The notes below the pieces were generated by a model. That model saw nothing but the letters and a program-made list of their open reading frames with translations, did no database searches and had not been told where the DNA came from. This document shows, piece by piece, positions 1 through 9,971 of a stretch of 64,000 nucleotides of DNA. The translations under genes and the position numbers were made by a program. The DNA comes from Devosia rhizoryzae. Lineage in GTDB: Bacteria; Pseudomonadota; Alphaproteobacteria; Rhizobiales; Devosiaceae. Where the stretch lies: the NCBI RefSeq assembly GCF_016698665.1, contig NZ_CP068046.1:1798001-1862000 (forward strand), in the 5' to 3' direction. How positions within the stretch are numbered: the first letter of the stretch is position 1; every line of letters starts with the position of its first letter.

Positions 1-1156
1 CGGTCTTGTCGGCCCGAACGGCAGTGAGATGAGCTGGAGCGGCGTCTCGGGCGGTACGGCCAAAGACGACCTCATCCTCCTTGATCAACCCAGCGTCACC
101 CTGCGCTTCACGGGCATCGCCAACAAGCCGATCCCGTCGCTGTTCCGCGGCTTCTCTGCGCCGATCAAGGTCAGCTCCAGCCTCAGCCAGTCCGACCTGC
201 TGTTCCTGGCCGGTCATGACAGCGATCCGTTCAATCGGTGGGATGCATTACAGACCGTCCTGACCAATCTGATCGCCGGAGCCGCCCAGGGCCGGCCTTG
301 GGCAGGCAGCGACCTCGACGCCCTGCGGCAGGCGATCGTGGATACGCTGGAGAACCCGGAGCTCGACGAGGCCTTCAAGGCCAATGTCATCGCCATTCCC
401 GGTGAAAGCAGCATCGGCCGTCACATCGGCAAGGATGTCGACCCTGACTCCGTCGCCAAGGCGCGGCAAGCGCTGCTGGTCGCGCTGGTCAAACCGATCG
501 AAGCCAGGCTCGAGGCCCTTTACCAGTCGCTCGAGACTTCCGCCGCCTATAGCCCCGACGCGCAACAGGCTGGAGAGCGGTCGCTCCGCACCGGCTTGCT
601 CAATCTCCTGGTGGCTGGCGCCGGTCGCAGCGACTTGGCAGAGACGCAATACAACGCCGCCACCAACATGACCGACCGCTACGCCGCCATGGCGCTCGCG
701 GCCCGGCACTGGACCGGCAACGCTCAAGCCCTGCTCGGCGATTTCCGCACGCGCTTCGCGGGTGACCCGCTGGTCTTCGACAAGTGGCTAACAGCCTGCG
801 CGCAAGCCTCGGACGACGGCGTCATCGAGCGCATGCGCGCCACGCTCGCCGCGCCGGATTTCCCCAAGACCAATCCGAACCGCCTGCGCTCGCTGCTCGG
901 CAGTTTCGTCATGACCAATCCCAGCCAATTTGCGCGCGCCGACGGTGCCGGTTTCCGCTTCATCACAGAAGCGGTCGCTGAAATCGACAAGGTCAACCCG
1001 CAGGTCGCCTCGCGCGTGCTCACCGGCTTCCGCGTCTTGCCTACGCTCGAAGCGGGCCGCCGGGAGAGCGGGAAAGCGGCTTTGGAGGCGCTCAAGACGC
1101 AGCATCAGCTTAGCCGTAACGTGAGCGAAATTTTGGATCGCATTTTGGCCAGTTAG
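1..1156 (+). CDS. pepN: Aminopeptidase N, C-terminal part (5' end outside window)
   Basis: The reading frame is open from the window's first bases and ends at TAG 1154-1156, so only the C-terminal ~384 residues are present. The segment fits the C-terminal part of gluzincin (M1) aminopeptidase N: a beta-sandwich end (LRFTGIANKPIPSLFRGFSAPIK) followed by a long all-helical domain with FNRWDA and a final helical run around TGFRVLPTLEAGR. The zinc site (HEXXH) and GAMEN motif would lie upstream and cannot be checked. The enzyme releases N-terminal residues from peptides in the cytosol. The match rests on recognition of this C-terminal region only. The following sensor kinase gene is on the same strand after a ~210-base gap. 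Confidence 0.88.
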   Translation, partial: GLVGPNGSEMSWSGVSGGTAKDDLILLDQPSVTLRFTGIANKPIPSLFRGFSAPIKVSSSLSQSDLLFLAGHDSDPFNRWDALQTVLTNLIAGAAQGRPWAGSDLDALRQAIVDTLENPELDEAFKANVIAIPGESSIGRHIGKDVDPDSVAKARQALLVALVKPIEARLEALYQSLETSAAYSPDAQQAGERSLRTGLLNLLVAGAGRSDLAETQYNAATNMTDRYAAMALAARHWTGNAQALLGDFRTRFAGDPLVFDKWLTACAQASDDGVIERMRATLAAPDFPKTNPNRLRSLLGSFVMTNPSQFARADGAGFRFITEAVAEIDKVNPQVASRVLTGFRVLPTLEAGRRESGKAALEALKTQHQLSRNVSEILDRILAS

Positions 1157-1218
1157 TGCTGTCGTCGATCTGGCGCGTGGACCACCTGCCGCGCGCAAGT
1201 GAGTAGAAGAATTTTTCT

Positions 1219-1278
1219 TTCGGCTTAAGTGATTCAGCCGACTCCGCTTTTTCCGATGGGGCCCAAAACGGCCCTTTT
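1219..1278 (+). terminator. Possible weak terminator after pepN
   Basis: Two short hairpins lie in the pepN-kinase gap. One is CGGCT/AGCCG at 1221-1240. The second is GGGCC/GGCCC at 1259-1274 with loop CAAAAC, followed at once by TTTT (1275-1278). The second has the shape of a weak intrinsic terminator. The rest of the ~210-base gap shows nothing convincing. Confidence 0.35.
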
Positions 1279-1370
1279 GGAGCTCTGGACAGCCTGCCCC
1301 AAACCGATTCATAACTTGTTCAGGGTTAGTTTGGTTTGGGGCTAAACCCCCTTCGATAATGGAGAATTTC

Positions 1371-2771
1371 ATGCGGTGGTCGGAGGTATCCGGCGCCGGC
1401 GCGCTCGGATTCCGCGCCGGCCTAGGAACAAAACGCCGCCTTAGGCCGCACAGCTTCCTCCTCCACCGCCTCGCCCCCGTCGCCACCACCGCCTTCCTCG
1501 CCGCCACCCTCTTTCTCGCCTACGACACGGCCACAAGTCTCAACAATCTCAGTGACTTGGAAGGCGTTGCAGGCCGCGGTGCCATCGCCTTCGCCCTTGC
1601 GGCCCTTTATACGATCCTCGCCACCCGCCGCCGCAGCAGCGCCACCGACCCGGTGCAGCGCGACAGTTATCTCGAACTGGCCGCAGCCATCCCGATGGGC
1701 GTCGCCTGCTGGACCAAGGCGGGCCAACTCATTGTTTGCAACGATCAATATCGCACGCGGCTCGATATCGACGATGCCGACATCACCTATCATCAAGCCG
1801 TCAGCCGCCTGATCGCCGGCGGTTACATGAAGGTCGTCGGCGAAGACGACCGCAGCCGCCTTCTCGAACTGCACCGCGAAGACGGCTCCTGCCTCCGCAT
1901 CGACGAGCGCCCCCTTGGCGACGGCGCCTTCATGACGCTGGTCTCCGACGTTACCGAACGCAAACGCACCGACGCGCTCCTCACCGCAATCCGCGAGGAC
2001 CAACGCCAGCTCGCCCGTCGCTACCACGAAGAAAAGCTCAAGGCCGAGGCTGCCAGCCAGGCCAAGACCAACTTCCTTGCCCATCTCAGCCACGATATCC
2101 GCACGCCGCTCAACCACATCATCGGCTTCGCCGACCTCATGAAGCACGAAACCTATGGTCCGCTCGGCGACCGGCGCTATGCCGAATATGTGCAGTCGAT
2201 CAAGTCGTCGGGCGACCACTTGCTTTCCACATTCGCGGCCATCCTGGACCTTACGGAACTGGAAAGCGGTCAGCGGCCACTGCGGCAGGACCCGATCCTG
2301 CTCGACGAAGTGCTCGACACGGTGGTTCGCCGGTTTCAAGGACAAATGCAGCGCTCGGGCGTTCAGCTGATCGTTGGCAATAGCACCGGGGCCGTGCTTC
2401 GTGGCGATCGGCTGGGGCTGACGCGCATGCTGGGCAATATCGTCGACAATGCGGTGCGGTTTACCAAGGCGGGCGGCTCCGTGACCCTTGCCAGTTTTGC
2501 TGCCGAAGACGGCGTGGTCATCGAGATCAGCGATACGGGCATCGGCATGAATGAAGAGCGCCTTGCGAGCCTAAGCCAGCCTTTTGCCCTGGGCGACGCG
2601 ACCTTCACCAAGGATGGCGTGGGGCCAGGCCTTGGCATCTCCATCGCTCGCGCTATCGCCGAACTCAGCGGCGGTCACATTGCGATCGACTCGAGCCCCC
2701 TGCTCGGCACGACGGTTGCCATCTCCTTGCCCATTGAACCGGCTGCCGCGGCTCTGGTCGCTGCCGAATAG
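1371..2771 (+). CDS. PAS-domain sensor histidine kinase
   Basis: The product is a membrane histidine kinase of ~466 residues. Two hydrophobic segments lie near the N terminus ([18 protein letters not shown] and [15 protein letters not shown]), followed by a PAS-like region ([17 protein letters not shown]). The dimerisation/phosphoacceptor helix has an H-box HDIRTPL at about residue 240, and the ATPase domain has an N-box (NIVDNAVRF), G1 (DTGIGM) and G2 (GPGLGIS). All catalytic motifs look intact. I prefer ATG 1371 because GGAG at 1361-1364 is six bases upstream. An in-frame ATG at 1359 overlaps that ribosome binding site. The stop abuts the glnE stop on the other strand. No partner regulator is adjacent, so the signal and target are unknown. 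Confidence 0.85.
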   Translation: MRWSEVSGAGALGFRAGLGTKRRLRPHSFLLHRLAPVATTAFLAATLFLAYDTATSLNNLSDLEGVAGRGAIAFALAALYTILATRRRSSATDPVQRDSYLELAAAIPMGVACWTKAGQLIVCNDQYRTRLDIDDADITYHQAVSRLIAGGYMKVVGEDDRSRLLELHREDGSCLRIDERPLGDGAFMTLVSDVTERKRTDALLTAIREDQRQLARRYHEEKLKAEAASQAKTNFLAHLSHDIRTPLNHIIGFADLMKHETYGPLGDRRYAEYVQSIKSSGDHLLSTFAAILDLTELESGQRPLRQDPILLDEVLDTVVRRFQGQMQRSGVQLIVGNSTGAVLRGDRLGLTRMLGNIVDNAVRFTKAGGSVTLASFAAEDGVVIEISDTGIGMNEERLASLSQPFALGDATFTKDGVGPGLGISIARAIAELSGGHIAIDSSPLLGTTVAISLPIEPAAAALVAAE

Positions 2772-5651
2772 CTAGAGCGTCCGTGCCTTTGCGTACCAGG
2801 CAGACGCGGCTGCGGCCACTTCCCCCTGCATGGCCCCAAGATCCAAGGCCAAGCGCTCGAAATCGGGATAGTGCACGAGTTGCGCCAGAAGCTCCTTGAA
2901 GGGCTGTGACCAGGCTTCTTCCTTGAATGGGCTGATCAGGGCCGAACTCATCACCTGCAGGATGGTGGAGTAAACCCCATGGATTTCTGCAAGGCGTTGT
3001 CCTTCGGGAACCAGGCCCTCCCGCCCGGCCTGTGCAAGCACTCGTGCGGTCGGCGCCTGTGGGAGGTTTATGGTAGCACCGGCTACTAGTTGCGCCGATT
3101 GGGCGATGAACTCCAGATCCACTAGCCCACCATGGGCAAGCTTTAGATCGAAAGCATGACGCGGCTTGCGCTCGCGCGCCATCAAGGCTCGCATGGAGAC
3201 CACATCGTCGATGGTCTTGTTCGGGTCCCGCTGGCGCTGCATGATTTCAGCGATAGCTGTGTCCACCTCAGCGCCGAAACTGCCGGTGGAGGCGATAACC
3301 CGGGCACGGCTGAGCGCAAGATGTTCCCAGGTCCAGGCATTGTCGCGGTGATAGGCCTGAAAACCAGCGATGCTGGTCGCCAGGGGACCGGCATTGCCCG
3401 AAGGCCGCAGGCGCATGTCGGCCTCGTAAAGGACACCTTCGGAGGTCGGCGCGGACACAGCTGCCACGAGGCGCTGCGTCAGGCGGGCGAAGTAATGGGC
3501 CGGTCCCAGCCCTTTTTCGCCATCTGAGTCCATCTCGGGCGCGTCGTAAAGCAGGATGAAATCGAGGTCGGAGGTGAAGGTCATCTCCCCACTAGCCATC
3601 TTGCCGAAGCCGAGGAGGGCAACCTTGGCGCCGGGAATACGGCCATGGCGAAGCGCAAACTCGTCCTGCACTTTGTCGAACAGGCGCCGAAGCAGCGTTT
3701 CGGCAAGAGCGGTGAACTGTTCCCCTGCCCCGGCCGCACTCACCGTGCCGGACAGAAGTCCAGCGGCGATCAGGAATTTCTGCTCCTGGCCGATGATGCG
3801 GGCGCGGTCGATCAACTCTTCATAGGAGCGTGCGTCGCCTAGAAAGGTGTCGACTTTTGCGACCAGCACGTCACGGTGAGTGACATCATCGGCAAAGGCG
3901 GGATCAATCAGGCCATCCACCACATGGGCGCGGTGGATCACGGCTTCCGCCATGCGCGGCGCCGAGGCCATGAACTGGACCAGCAGGGTACGCAGCTGCT
4001 CATGATTGCGGAGCAGCGCGAAGAGCTGAACACCGCCGGGTAGTCGCGACAGAAAGTTGTCCATACGCGCCAAGGCTTCGTCCGCATTGCCGGCGCGGCC
4101 GAGTGTCGCCAGAAGCGCTGGCAGCAACTCCGTCAGATGGGCGCGCGCCGCGGCCGTGCGCGTCGCGGCGTAGCTGCCGTAGTGCCACTTACGGATTGTG
4201 TCGATCGCTTTGGAAGGATTAGAAAATCCCATGGCGGACAGCGTCTCGACCGTGCCCGGGTCGTCGTCACTGCCGGTAAATACAAGATTGCCTTCGCCTG
4301 AGCCGAGCGTGTCCCCTTCGGTGAAGAGCTCGGCGTAGTAGCGCGCCACCAGTTCCAGTGCCGCGCGGTAGCGACGTTCGAAGCGCGGTCGCTCGGGCTC
4401 ACCCATCAGGCGGCCGATGACCGAAACACCCTCGGGGTTGTCGGGCATGATGTGCGTCTGTTCATCCCTTAGCATCTGCAGGCGGTTCTCGACAGCGCGA
4501 AGAAACCAATAGGTTTCGGTCAACTCCTTGGCCGCTTTTGGCGCAATCCAGTTCGCCCCAGACAACGCTTCCAGGGCCTCTACTGTTGGGCGAACGCGCA
4601 AGGCCTTGTCGCGGCCGCCGGCAATCAGTTGCTGGGTCTGGGTGAAGAACTCGATCTCGCGAATGCCGCCGCGGCCGAGTTTGACATTGTGTCCCTCGAC
4701 GCGAATATCACCGACCTTTTTGGAGACGTTGATCTGGCGCTTCATGGCCTGGATGTCGGCAATGGTTGCAAAATCGAGATGCTTGCGCCAGACATAGGGC
4801 GCCAGTTCCTTGAGGAAGGCCTCGCCCACCGCCTTGTCGCCGGCGCAAGGCCGCGCCTTGATCCAGGCAGCGCGCTCCCAGTTTTGGCCGCGGACCTCGT
4901 AATAGGCCAGCGCCGCATCGACGGAGAGGGCGACGGGTGTCGAACCCGGGTCCGGTCGCAGGCGCAGGTCGGTGCGAAAGACGTAACCTCCGGCCTGCTG
5001 GTCCTGCATAAGGCCCACAAGCTTCTGCACGATGCGAGAATAGATCTTGGTCGCTTCGCCCGGATCCTTCAGCACCGGCTTCAGGGGATCGAAGAAGGCG
5101 ACGATGTCGATGTCGGACGAGTAGTTGAGCTCCCGTCCACCGTGCTTGCCGAGTGCAAAGAGGGCGAGGCCGGAATTTGCGGCGCTCGCAAGCTCTGCGG
5201 GGATCGCGAGTTGGCCCTTGTCTGCCGCCTGCCGCATCAGGACGTCGAGCGCGGCTTCCAGAGCGGCGTCCGCGAGATCGGAAAGTGCCTCGGTCGCGCG
5301 GGCAGTCATCCAAAGACCACCCGTTTCTGCTACGGCTGCAAGAAGGGCAGTGCGCCCCTTGGCGCGGCGGAGTGCTTGGCTGACTTGGGCTTCATCGGCA
5401 GTCCGCCCGGCGAGTGCCACTTCGTCGAGCAAGTTGCCAAAGGCTATCTCTATGTCGCTGTCCAGAGCGGCAGCCAACCAGGTAGCGTGCGCTCGGGCGA
5501 GACTCAGAAGATATGGAGCCGACTCCAGAAGCGGCCCGAGCAAACCGGAAGCCTGGCGAAACGCCGCCGCTTCACCCGGTCCAAGCTCTGCCAGCAGGGC
5601 GTCGAACGAGGGGTGGTCAACGGAGGGGAGAGGCGACAGGAAGGTGCTCAT
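2772..5651 (-). CDS. glnE: Bifunctional glutamine synthetase adenylyltransferase/deadenylase
   Basis: This 959-residue protein has the duplicated nucleotidyltransferase architecture of GlnE. The N-terminal deadenylase half carries SDIDIVAFFD at residues 179-188 after GKHGGRELNYS. The C-terminal adenylyltransferase half carries GFGKMASGEMTFTSDLDF near residue 690. Both DxD metal-binding motifs are present, and the length matches the family. GlnE covalently switches glutamine synthetase off and on in response to PII signalling (established for the family). It lies 41 bases after a two-component kinase gene on the same strand, the same order I recall from other Hyphomicrobiales. Confidence 0.96.
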   Translation of the reverse strand: MSTFLSPLPSVDHPSFDALLAELGPGEAAAFRQASGLLGPLLESAPYLLSLARAHATWLAAALDSDIEIAFGNLLDEVALAGRTADEAQVSQALRRAKGRTALLAAVAETGGLWMTARATEALSDLADAALEAALDVLMRQAADKGQLAIPAELASAANSGLALFALGKHGGRELNYSSDIDIVAFFDPLKPVLKDPGEATKIYSRIVQKLVGLMQDQQAGGYVFRTDLRLRPDPGSTPVALSVDAALAYYEVRGQNWERAAWIKARPCAGDKAVGEAFLKELAPYVWRKHLDFATIADIQAMKRQINVSKKVGDIRVEGHNVKLGRGGIREIEFFTQTQQLIAGGRDKALRVRPTVEALEALSGANWIAPKAAKELTETYWFLRAVENRLQMLRDEQTHIMPDNPEGVSVIGRLMGEPERPRFERRYRAALELVARYYAELFTEGDTLGSGEGNLVFTGSDDDPGTVETLSAMGFSNPSKAIDTIRKWHYGSYAATRTAAARAHLTELLPALLATLGRAGNADEALARMDNFLSRLPGGVQLFALLRNHEQLRTLLVQFMASAPRMAEAVIHRAHVVDGLIDPAFADDVTHRDVLVAKVDTFLGDARSYEELIDRARIIGQEQKFLIAAGLLSGTVSAAGAGEQFTALAETLLRRLFDKVQDEFALRHGRIPGAKVALLGFGKMASGEMTFTSDLDFILLYDAPEMDSDGEKGLGPAHYFARLTQRLVAAVSAPTSEGVLYEADMRLRPSGNAGPLATSIAGFQAYHRDNAWTWEHLALSRARVIASTGSFGAEVDTAIAEIMQRQRDPNKTIDDVVSMRALMARERKPRHAFDLKLAHGGLVDLEFIAQSAQLVAGATINLPQAPTARVLAQAGREGLVPEGQRLAEIHGVYSTILQVMSSALISPFKEEAWSQPFKELLAQLVHYPDFERLALDLGAMQGEVAAAASAWYAKARTL

Positions 5652-5692
5652 TTTTGAGGCATACCCTGCCCATATAGTGCCGGCAAGGTGGC

Positions 5693-7108
5693 CTAGCTGG
5701 CCGGTAACTCCAGCACTGCGCGCACCCCTGGTGCGTTGTCCACGATCTCGAAATTCCCGCCATGCAGCCGTGCCACTGCATTGACCAAGGCAAGCCCGAG
5801 ACCCGAGCCTGGCTCAGACCTGCTTTTCTCGAGACGAACAAAACGCTCAAGCACGCGCTTACGGTCAGCCTCGGGAATGCCAGGACCGTTGTCGGCAACG
5901 ACAATCCGCACCAGATCGCCGAGCCGCTGCAGTTCCACCAAAATCTTTCCCGCGCTGCCGTCTTCGGGCCTGGCGTATTTGATAGCATTTTCGAGCAGGT
6001 TCACCATGGCCTGGCCGATCAGTTCACGGTTTGCCTTGAGCGTCACGCCGCCGGTAACTGCGCTGACCACTTCTATGCCTTCGTCTTCGGCCAGCGGTCC
6101 GTAAAGCTCAGCAACGTCCGCAACGATGCTGCTGACGTTGATCTCCGACAACGTACCAGACGGTGCACCGGCCTCGGCACGTGCGATCATCAGAAGGGCG
6201 TTGAACGTTTGGATCAGCCGGTCGCTTTCGCCGATCACGGTTTCCAGCGCCCGCTCCCGCGTTTCCTGGCTCGCCGTGTCCCGCAGAGCCGCTTCTGCCT
6301 GGTTGCGGAGGCGGGTCAGCGGCGTCTTGAGGTCATGGGCGACGTTATCGGTGACTTCCTTGAGGCCTTGCAGCAATTGCTCAATGCGATCGAGCATAGC
6401 GTTGAGGTTGGTGGCCAGGGCGTCGAATTCGTCGTTGCGCCGGGTCACCGGCACACGTTCCGAGAGATTGCCGGACATGATCTTGGTGGAGGTCTGCTGG
6501 ATCGTATCGATGCGGCGCAGCACGCGTCGTGCAGTGATGCCGCCGGCAATCAGGGAAAACAGGATGATGCCGACGACACCGACCAAAAAACTCTGCAGGA
6601 TAATGGCGGAATAGCCGCGCCGCTCGACGACATCGCGGCCGACAACAAGGCGCATGCCGTTATCGAGTTCGATCGAGCGAACAACGGCAATGCCGCCGCG
6701 CGGCCTGGAGGCGCCATCTGGCCCGGGCGGGCCGGCACCAAGAGGGTCTGGACGCTCATAATCGAACGTATAAACGCCGGGCTCGATCAGCACGTCGGCA
6801 GGGACATCGGTCACGTTGCCGAGCAGGTAAAGACCGGAAGCATCCCCCAAGAAGTAGATGCCGGGACCGGGATTGCTCGACAGGCGCCCCACCGCAAACG
6901 CTAGCGCACGAATGCCCTGATTGGCCTCGATGCGCTGGAACTGGCGCACTTCGCGGTCGATATCTTCGGCCTGCTGGCGCTGGATCTGGATGCTCGACTG
7001 CCAGCCGATAAAGGCCATCAGAAGGATGGCAAAGACGATGAAGATAGCGATGAACGTCGCCGTCAGCCGGACTGTCGATGTGCGCCAGACCTGGGCGAAG
7101 CGGCTCAC
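5693..7108 (-). CDS. Sensor histidine kinase with HAMP domain, partner of the adjacent regulator
   Basis: The product is a 471-residue inner-membrane histidine kinase. TM1 lies near residues 12-34, a periplasmic loop follows, and TM2 lies near 178-200 (FLVGVVGIILFSLIAGG). A HAMP domain follows. The H-box is NVAHDLKTPLTRLR at about residue 256. The ATPase domain contains NLLENAIKYA, DNGPGIP and GSGLGLALV. The start lies four bases after the stop of the response regulator gene, so the two are co-translated as a pair. Its place after degP suggests an envelope-stress or periplasmic signal, but that is inference. No family name is claimed. Confidence 0.9.
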   Translation of the reverse strand: MSRFAQVWRTSTVRLTATFIAIFIVFAILLMAFIGWQSSIQIQRQQAEDIDREVRQFQRIEANQGIRALAFAVGRLSSNPGPGIYFLGDASGLYLLGNVTDVPADVLIEPGVYTFDYERPDPLGAGPPGPDGASRPRGGIAVVRSIELDNGMRLVVGRDVVERRGYSAIILQSFLVGVVGIILFSLIAGGITARRVLRRIDTIQQTSTKIMSGNLSERVPVTRRNDEFDALATNLNAMLDRIEQLLQGLKEVTDNVAHDLKTPLTRLRNQAEAALRDTASQETRERALETVIGESDRLIQTFNALLMIARAEAGAPSGTLSEINVSSIVADVAELYGPLAEDEGIEVVSAVTGGVTLKANRELIGQAMVNLLENAIKYARPEDGSAGKILVELQRLGDLVRIVVADNGPGIPEADRKRVLERFVRLEKSRSEPGSGLGLALVNAVARLHGGNFEIVDNAPGVRAVLELPAS

Positions 7109-7112
7109 CGCA

Positions 7113-7784
7113 TCAGTCCCGGATCATGTAGCCGGCACCGCGCACAGTGTGCAGCAAAGGGCTGGCGTGCCCCTTGTCGATCTTGGAGCGAAGGCGCGAC
7201 ATATGAACGTCGATGACATTGGTCTGGGGGTCGAAATGATAGTCCCAGACATTTTCCAGAAGCATGGTGCGCGTCACCACCTTGCCGGCATTCTTCATCA
7301 GATATTCCAGCAGCCGGAATTCGCGCGGCTGCAGCAGGATCGTTTCACCGTCGCGTTCGACTTTGCGGCTCAGCCGGTCGAGCGACAGGCCGCCGACGCT
7401 GTAATTGGTTGCCGCTTCCGATGGACTGGAGCGGCGGGCTAGAACTTCGACGCGCGCCAGAAGCTCGGTGAAAGCATATGGCTTGGTCAGGTAATCGTCG
7501 CCGCCAGCGCGGAGCCCGGTGACGCGGTCGTCGACTTCGCCAAGAGCAGACAGGATGAGTACGGGTGTCTGGTCGTCTTCAGCGCGCAAGCTTTCGACGA
7601 TGCTCAGGCCGTCGCGTCGCGGCAGCATGCGGTCGATGATGAGGACCTCGTAATCCATGCCCGATGCCATAGCGTAACCGGTTTCACCATCGGCGGCGTG
7701 GTGGGTAACGTGGCCGGCTTCGTCCAGCGCCTGTATCAGATAGCTGGCGGCTTCTCGATCATCCTCGATCAGTAAAATCTTCAC
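7113..7784 (-). CDS. OmpR-family response regulator
   Basis: This 223-residue two-domain regulator has a receiver domain with acidic pocket EDD at residues 7-9, the phosphoacceptor in VLIIDRMLP (about D51) and a conserved lysine in TKPYAF. A C-terminal winged helix follows (LLEYLMKNAGKVVTR, NVIDVHMSRLRSKI, TVRGAGYM). It is immediately upstream of its kinase. An intrinsic terminator-like hairpin separates it from degP upstream, so it may have its own promoter in 7785-7818. Confidence 0.93.
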   Translation of the reverse strand: MKILLIEDDREAASYLIQALDEAGHVTHHAADGETGYAMASGMDYEVLIIDRMLPRRDGLSIVESLRAEDDQTPVLILSALGEVDDRVTGLRAGGDDYLTKPYAFTELLARVEVLARRSSPSEAATNYSVGGLSLDRLSRKVERDGETILLQPREFRLLEYLMKNAGKVVTRTMLLENVWDYHFDPQTNVIDVHMSRLRSKIDKGHASPLLHTVRGAGYMIRD

Positions 7785-7810
7785 GGCCGACGCTCCGCAG
7801 TGACTTACGC

Positions 7811-7844
7811 ACAGAAAGCGGCCCCGAACCGAAGTCCGGGGCCG
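7811..7844 (-). terminator. Probable degP terminator
   Basis: A perfect 8-bp stem CGGCCCCG (7819-7826) / CGGGGCCG (7837-7844) sits seven bases after the degP stop in the direction of minus-strand transcription. It is followed by CTTTCTGT. The T-tract is weak, so termination may be partial and allow read-through into the regulator/kinase pair. Confidence 0.6.
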
Positions 7845-7850
7845 TGTTGT

Positions 7851-9383
7851 TTACTCGGCGATCGGCAGGCCGATGAACTGCACGTCACCGCTGCGCGACA
7901 CCTTGAGCAGCACCGTATCGAGACCCTTGCCTTCGACGCCGGCCAGAGCCTGGTCGAAGTCGGCAGCCGAAGCGACGGGCTTGTTGTCGACTTCAAGGAT
8001 CACGTCGCCGGTCGCCAGGCCACGCTGGGCCGCCGGAGTGTCTTCCTCAACGCTCTGGATCAGGAGACCACCCGAACCGTCACCGTTTGGAACTACGGTC
8101 ATGCCGAGGCTGGTCGCGGCTTCCGGAATGGCTTCCGGCGGGGTCGGTTCGGCGGGCTGTTCTGGAGCCGCGGCGGTTTCATCGAGAACCTGGAGCTGGA
8201 CCGAGACGGTGGTCTCGGCGCCATCGCGCCACAGGGTCAGTTCGACCGTCGAGTCCGGAGACTTGCTGCCAATGGTGCGGCTGAGATCGAGAGCATCGGA
8301 GATGTCTTCGTTATCAACCTTGAGGATGATGTCGCCAGACTTGATGCCGGCAGCGACCGCCGGGCCATCCGCAGTCGGTTCGCGAACAATGGCGCCGCTT
8401 GCCGTGGGAAGACCAACGCTATCGGCAATGTCCTTGGACACGTCCTGAATGGACACGCCCAGGTAGCCACGAGTCACCGCACCGTCCGTCACCAACTGAT
8501 CGACGATCTGCCGGACGGTCCGCGCGGGGATCGCAAAGGCGATACCGACATTGCCGCCGTTGGGCGAGTAGATTGCAGTGTTGACGCCGACCACTTCGCC
8601 ATTGGTGTTGAAGGCCGGGCCGCCCGAGTTGCCGGTGTTGACGGCAGCGTCGATCTGCAGGAAGTCACCATAGTTTGAGCCGCCGATATCGCGGCCGGCA
8701 CCGGAAATGACGCCCACGGTCACGGTACCACCGAGGCCGAACGGGTTACCAACGGCAACCACCCAGTCGCCAACGCGGCTTGGCTCTTCGTCGCTCTCAA
8801 AGGTCACGAAGGGGAGGTCCTCGCCTTCGATCTTGAGCACGGCAAGGTCGGTGCGCTCGTCGGTGCCGACGACTTCAGCAATATGCTCGCTGCCATCATC
8901 GAAGATCACCGTCACCTTGGTCGCATCGGAAACAACGTGATTGTTGGTCACGACGTAACCGTCAGCCGAGGTGATGAAGCCCGAACCCGCTGCCATGAAG
9001 TGGCGCGGCCGACCCTGGCCACCCGGAGCGCCGCGGGGACCGTCCTGACCGAACTGGTCAAAGAAGTCGCGGAACGGATGGTCTTCCGGAAGATCCGGGA
9101 AATTGAACTCGAAGTTGCGGCCACCGCGCTGCACGCTCTCGCCGGGGGCTTCAGCCTCAACGAGAATCGAAACGACGGCGGGCTTTACGGCCTCAACGAG
9201 ATCGGCGAAGCCCTGCTGCACGGATGCCTGCGGCACAACGATCTGTGCGGCATTCTGCACCTGGGCATTGGCTGCCTGGCCAGTCATGACGAAAGCGGTG
9301 GAAACGCCGCCCACGCCGACCATAAGGGCCAGCGCGGAAGCGCCAAGCCAACGACGGGTACGGGTAAGGATAGTCGAACGCAT
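7851..9383 (-). CDS. degP: DegP/HtrA-family periplasmic serine protease (Do)
   Basis: I place the start at ATG 9383, preceded by AAGGAGA, which gives ~510 residues. Longer in-frame extensions lack a ribosome binding site. The N terminus is a signal peptide (TRRWLGASALALMVGVGGV). The trypsin-like domain has the triad His in NNHVV (~148), Asp in RTDLAVLK (~177) and Ser in GNSGGPAF (~253). Two PDZ domains follow (about 285-375 and 410-505). The family degrades and chaperones misfolded envelope proteins. It lies 123 bases after ccmH and precedes a two-component pair, a conserved arrangement in rhizobia-like genomes. Confidence 0.95.
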   Translation of the reverse strand: MRSTILTRTRRWLGASALALMVGVGGVSTAFVMTGQAANAQVQNAAQIVVPQASVQQGFADLVEAVKPAVVSILVEAEAPGESVQRGGRNFEFNFPDLPEDHPFRDFFDQFGQDGPRGAPGGQGRPRHFMAAGSGFITSADGYVVTNNHVVSDATKVTVIFDDGSEHIAEVVGTDERTDLAVLKIEGEDLPFVTFESDEEPSRVGDWVVAVGNPFGLGGTVTVGVISGAGRDIGGSNYGDFLQIDAAVNTGNSGGPAFNTNGEVVGVNTAIYSPNGGNVGIAFAIPARTVRQIVDQLVTDGAVTRGYLGVSIQDVSKDIADSVGLPTASGAIVREPTADGPAVAAGIKSGDIILKVDNEDISDALDLSRTIGSKSPDSTVELTLWRDGAETTVSVQLQVLDETAAAPEQPAEPTPPEAIPEAATSLGMTVVPNGDGSGGLLIQSVEEDTPAAQRGLATGDVILEVDNKPVASAADFDQALAGVEGKGLDTVLLKVSRSGDVQFIGLPIAE

Positions 9384-9506
9384 AGGAACTGGTCTCCTTG
9401 GATAAGCTCTCAACAGCTTGTGCCTAGAGATATGGAACGTCCCGCCTTTCTGTGAAGTTGCGCCGACATTAAACCTTGGCAATGTTGGCGGCGGGATTGC
9501 GGCGGG

Positions 9507-9971
9507 CTATGGCCGCGGTTGCTCGCGTTCCAGTTCGGCCAGCGCAGAAGCTTCTTCCGCGGACAGCTCGGACGGTCCGACAGAGTGCGTTTTCCGGCGG
9601 GCAAGAAGCAGCGCCGCAAGTCCGGCCAGCAACAAGATGGGGGCAGCTATCCACAACAGGACCGTGTGTGCTCCCAGGCGAGGATTGAGCAGCACGTATT
9701 CGCCGTACCGGTCTACTAAAAACTGCTCGACCTCGGCATTGCTGTCCCCCGCGACCAGCCGCTCACGCACCAGGACGCGCAGGTCTCGCGCAAGATCGGC
9801 GTCGCTGTCATCAATGGATTGATTCTGGCAGACGAGACACCGCAGGCCCGCCGAGATTTCGCGGGCACGCTGTTCGAGTGCTGCGTCGGGCAGGATCTCA
9901 TTGGGGCTCAACGCAAGTGCCGGACCCGACAGCGCCAGAAAAGCGCATAAGATTACTATGCGCAGCTTCAT
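9507..9971 (-). CDS. ccmH: Cytochrome c-type biogenesis protein CcmH (CycL)
   Basis: This 154-residue thioredoxin-pathway protein of system I cytochrome c maturation has a signal peptide (VILCAFLALSGPALA), the redox motif RCLVCQN on the periplasmic side, the conserved region SIDDSDADLARDLR and a C-terminal TM helix (LLWIAAPILLLAGLAALLL). It reduces the CXXCH cysteines of apocytochrome c for haem ligation with CcmF. Its ATG overlaps the ccmF stop as ATGA (9968-9971), which indicates translational coupling. Confidence 0.96.
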   Translation of the reverse strand: MKLRIVILCAFLALSGPALALSPNEILPDAALEQRAREISAGLRCLVCQNQSIDDSDADLARDLRVLVRERLVAGDSNAEVEQFLVDRYGEYVLLNPRLGAHTVLLWIAAPILLLAGLAALLLARRKTHSVGPSELSAEEASALAELEREQPRP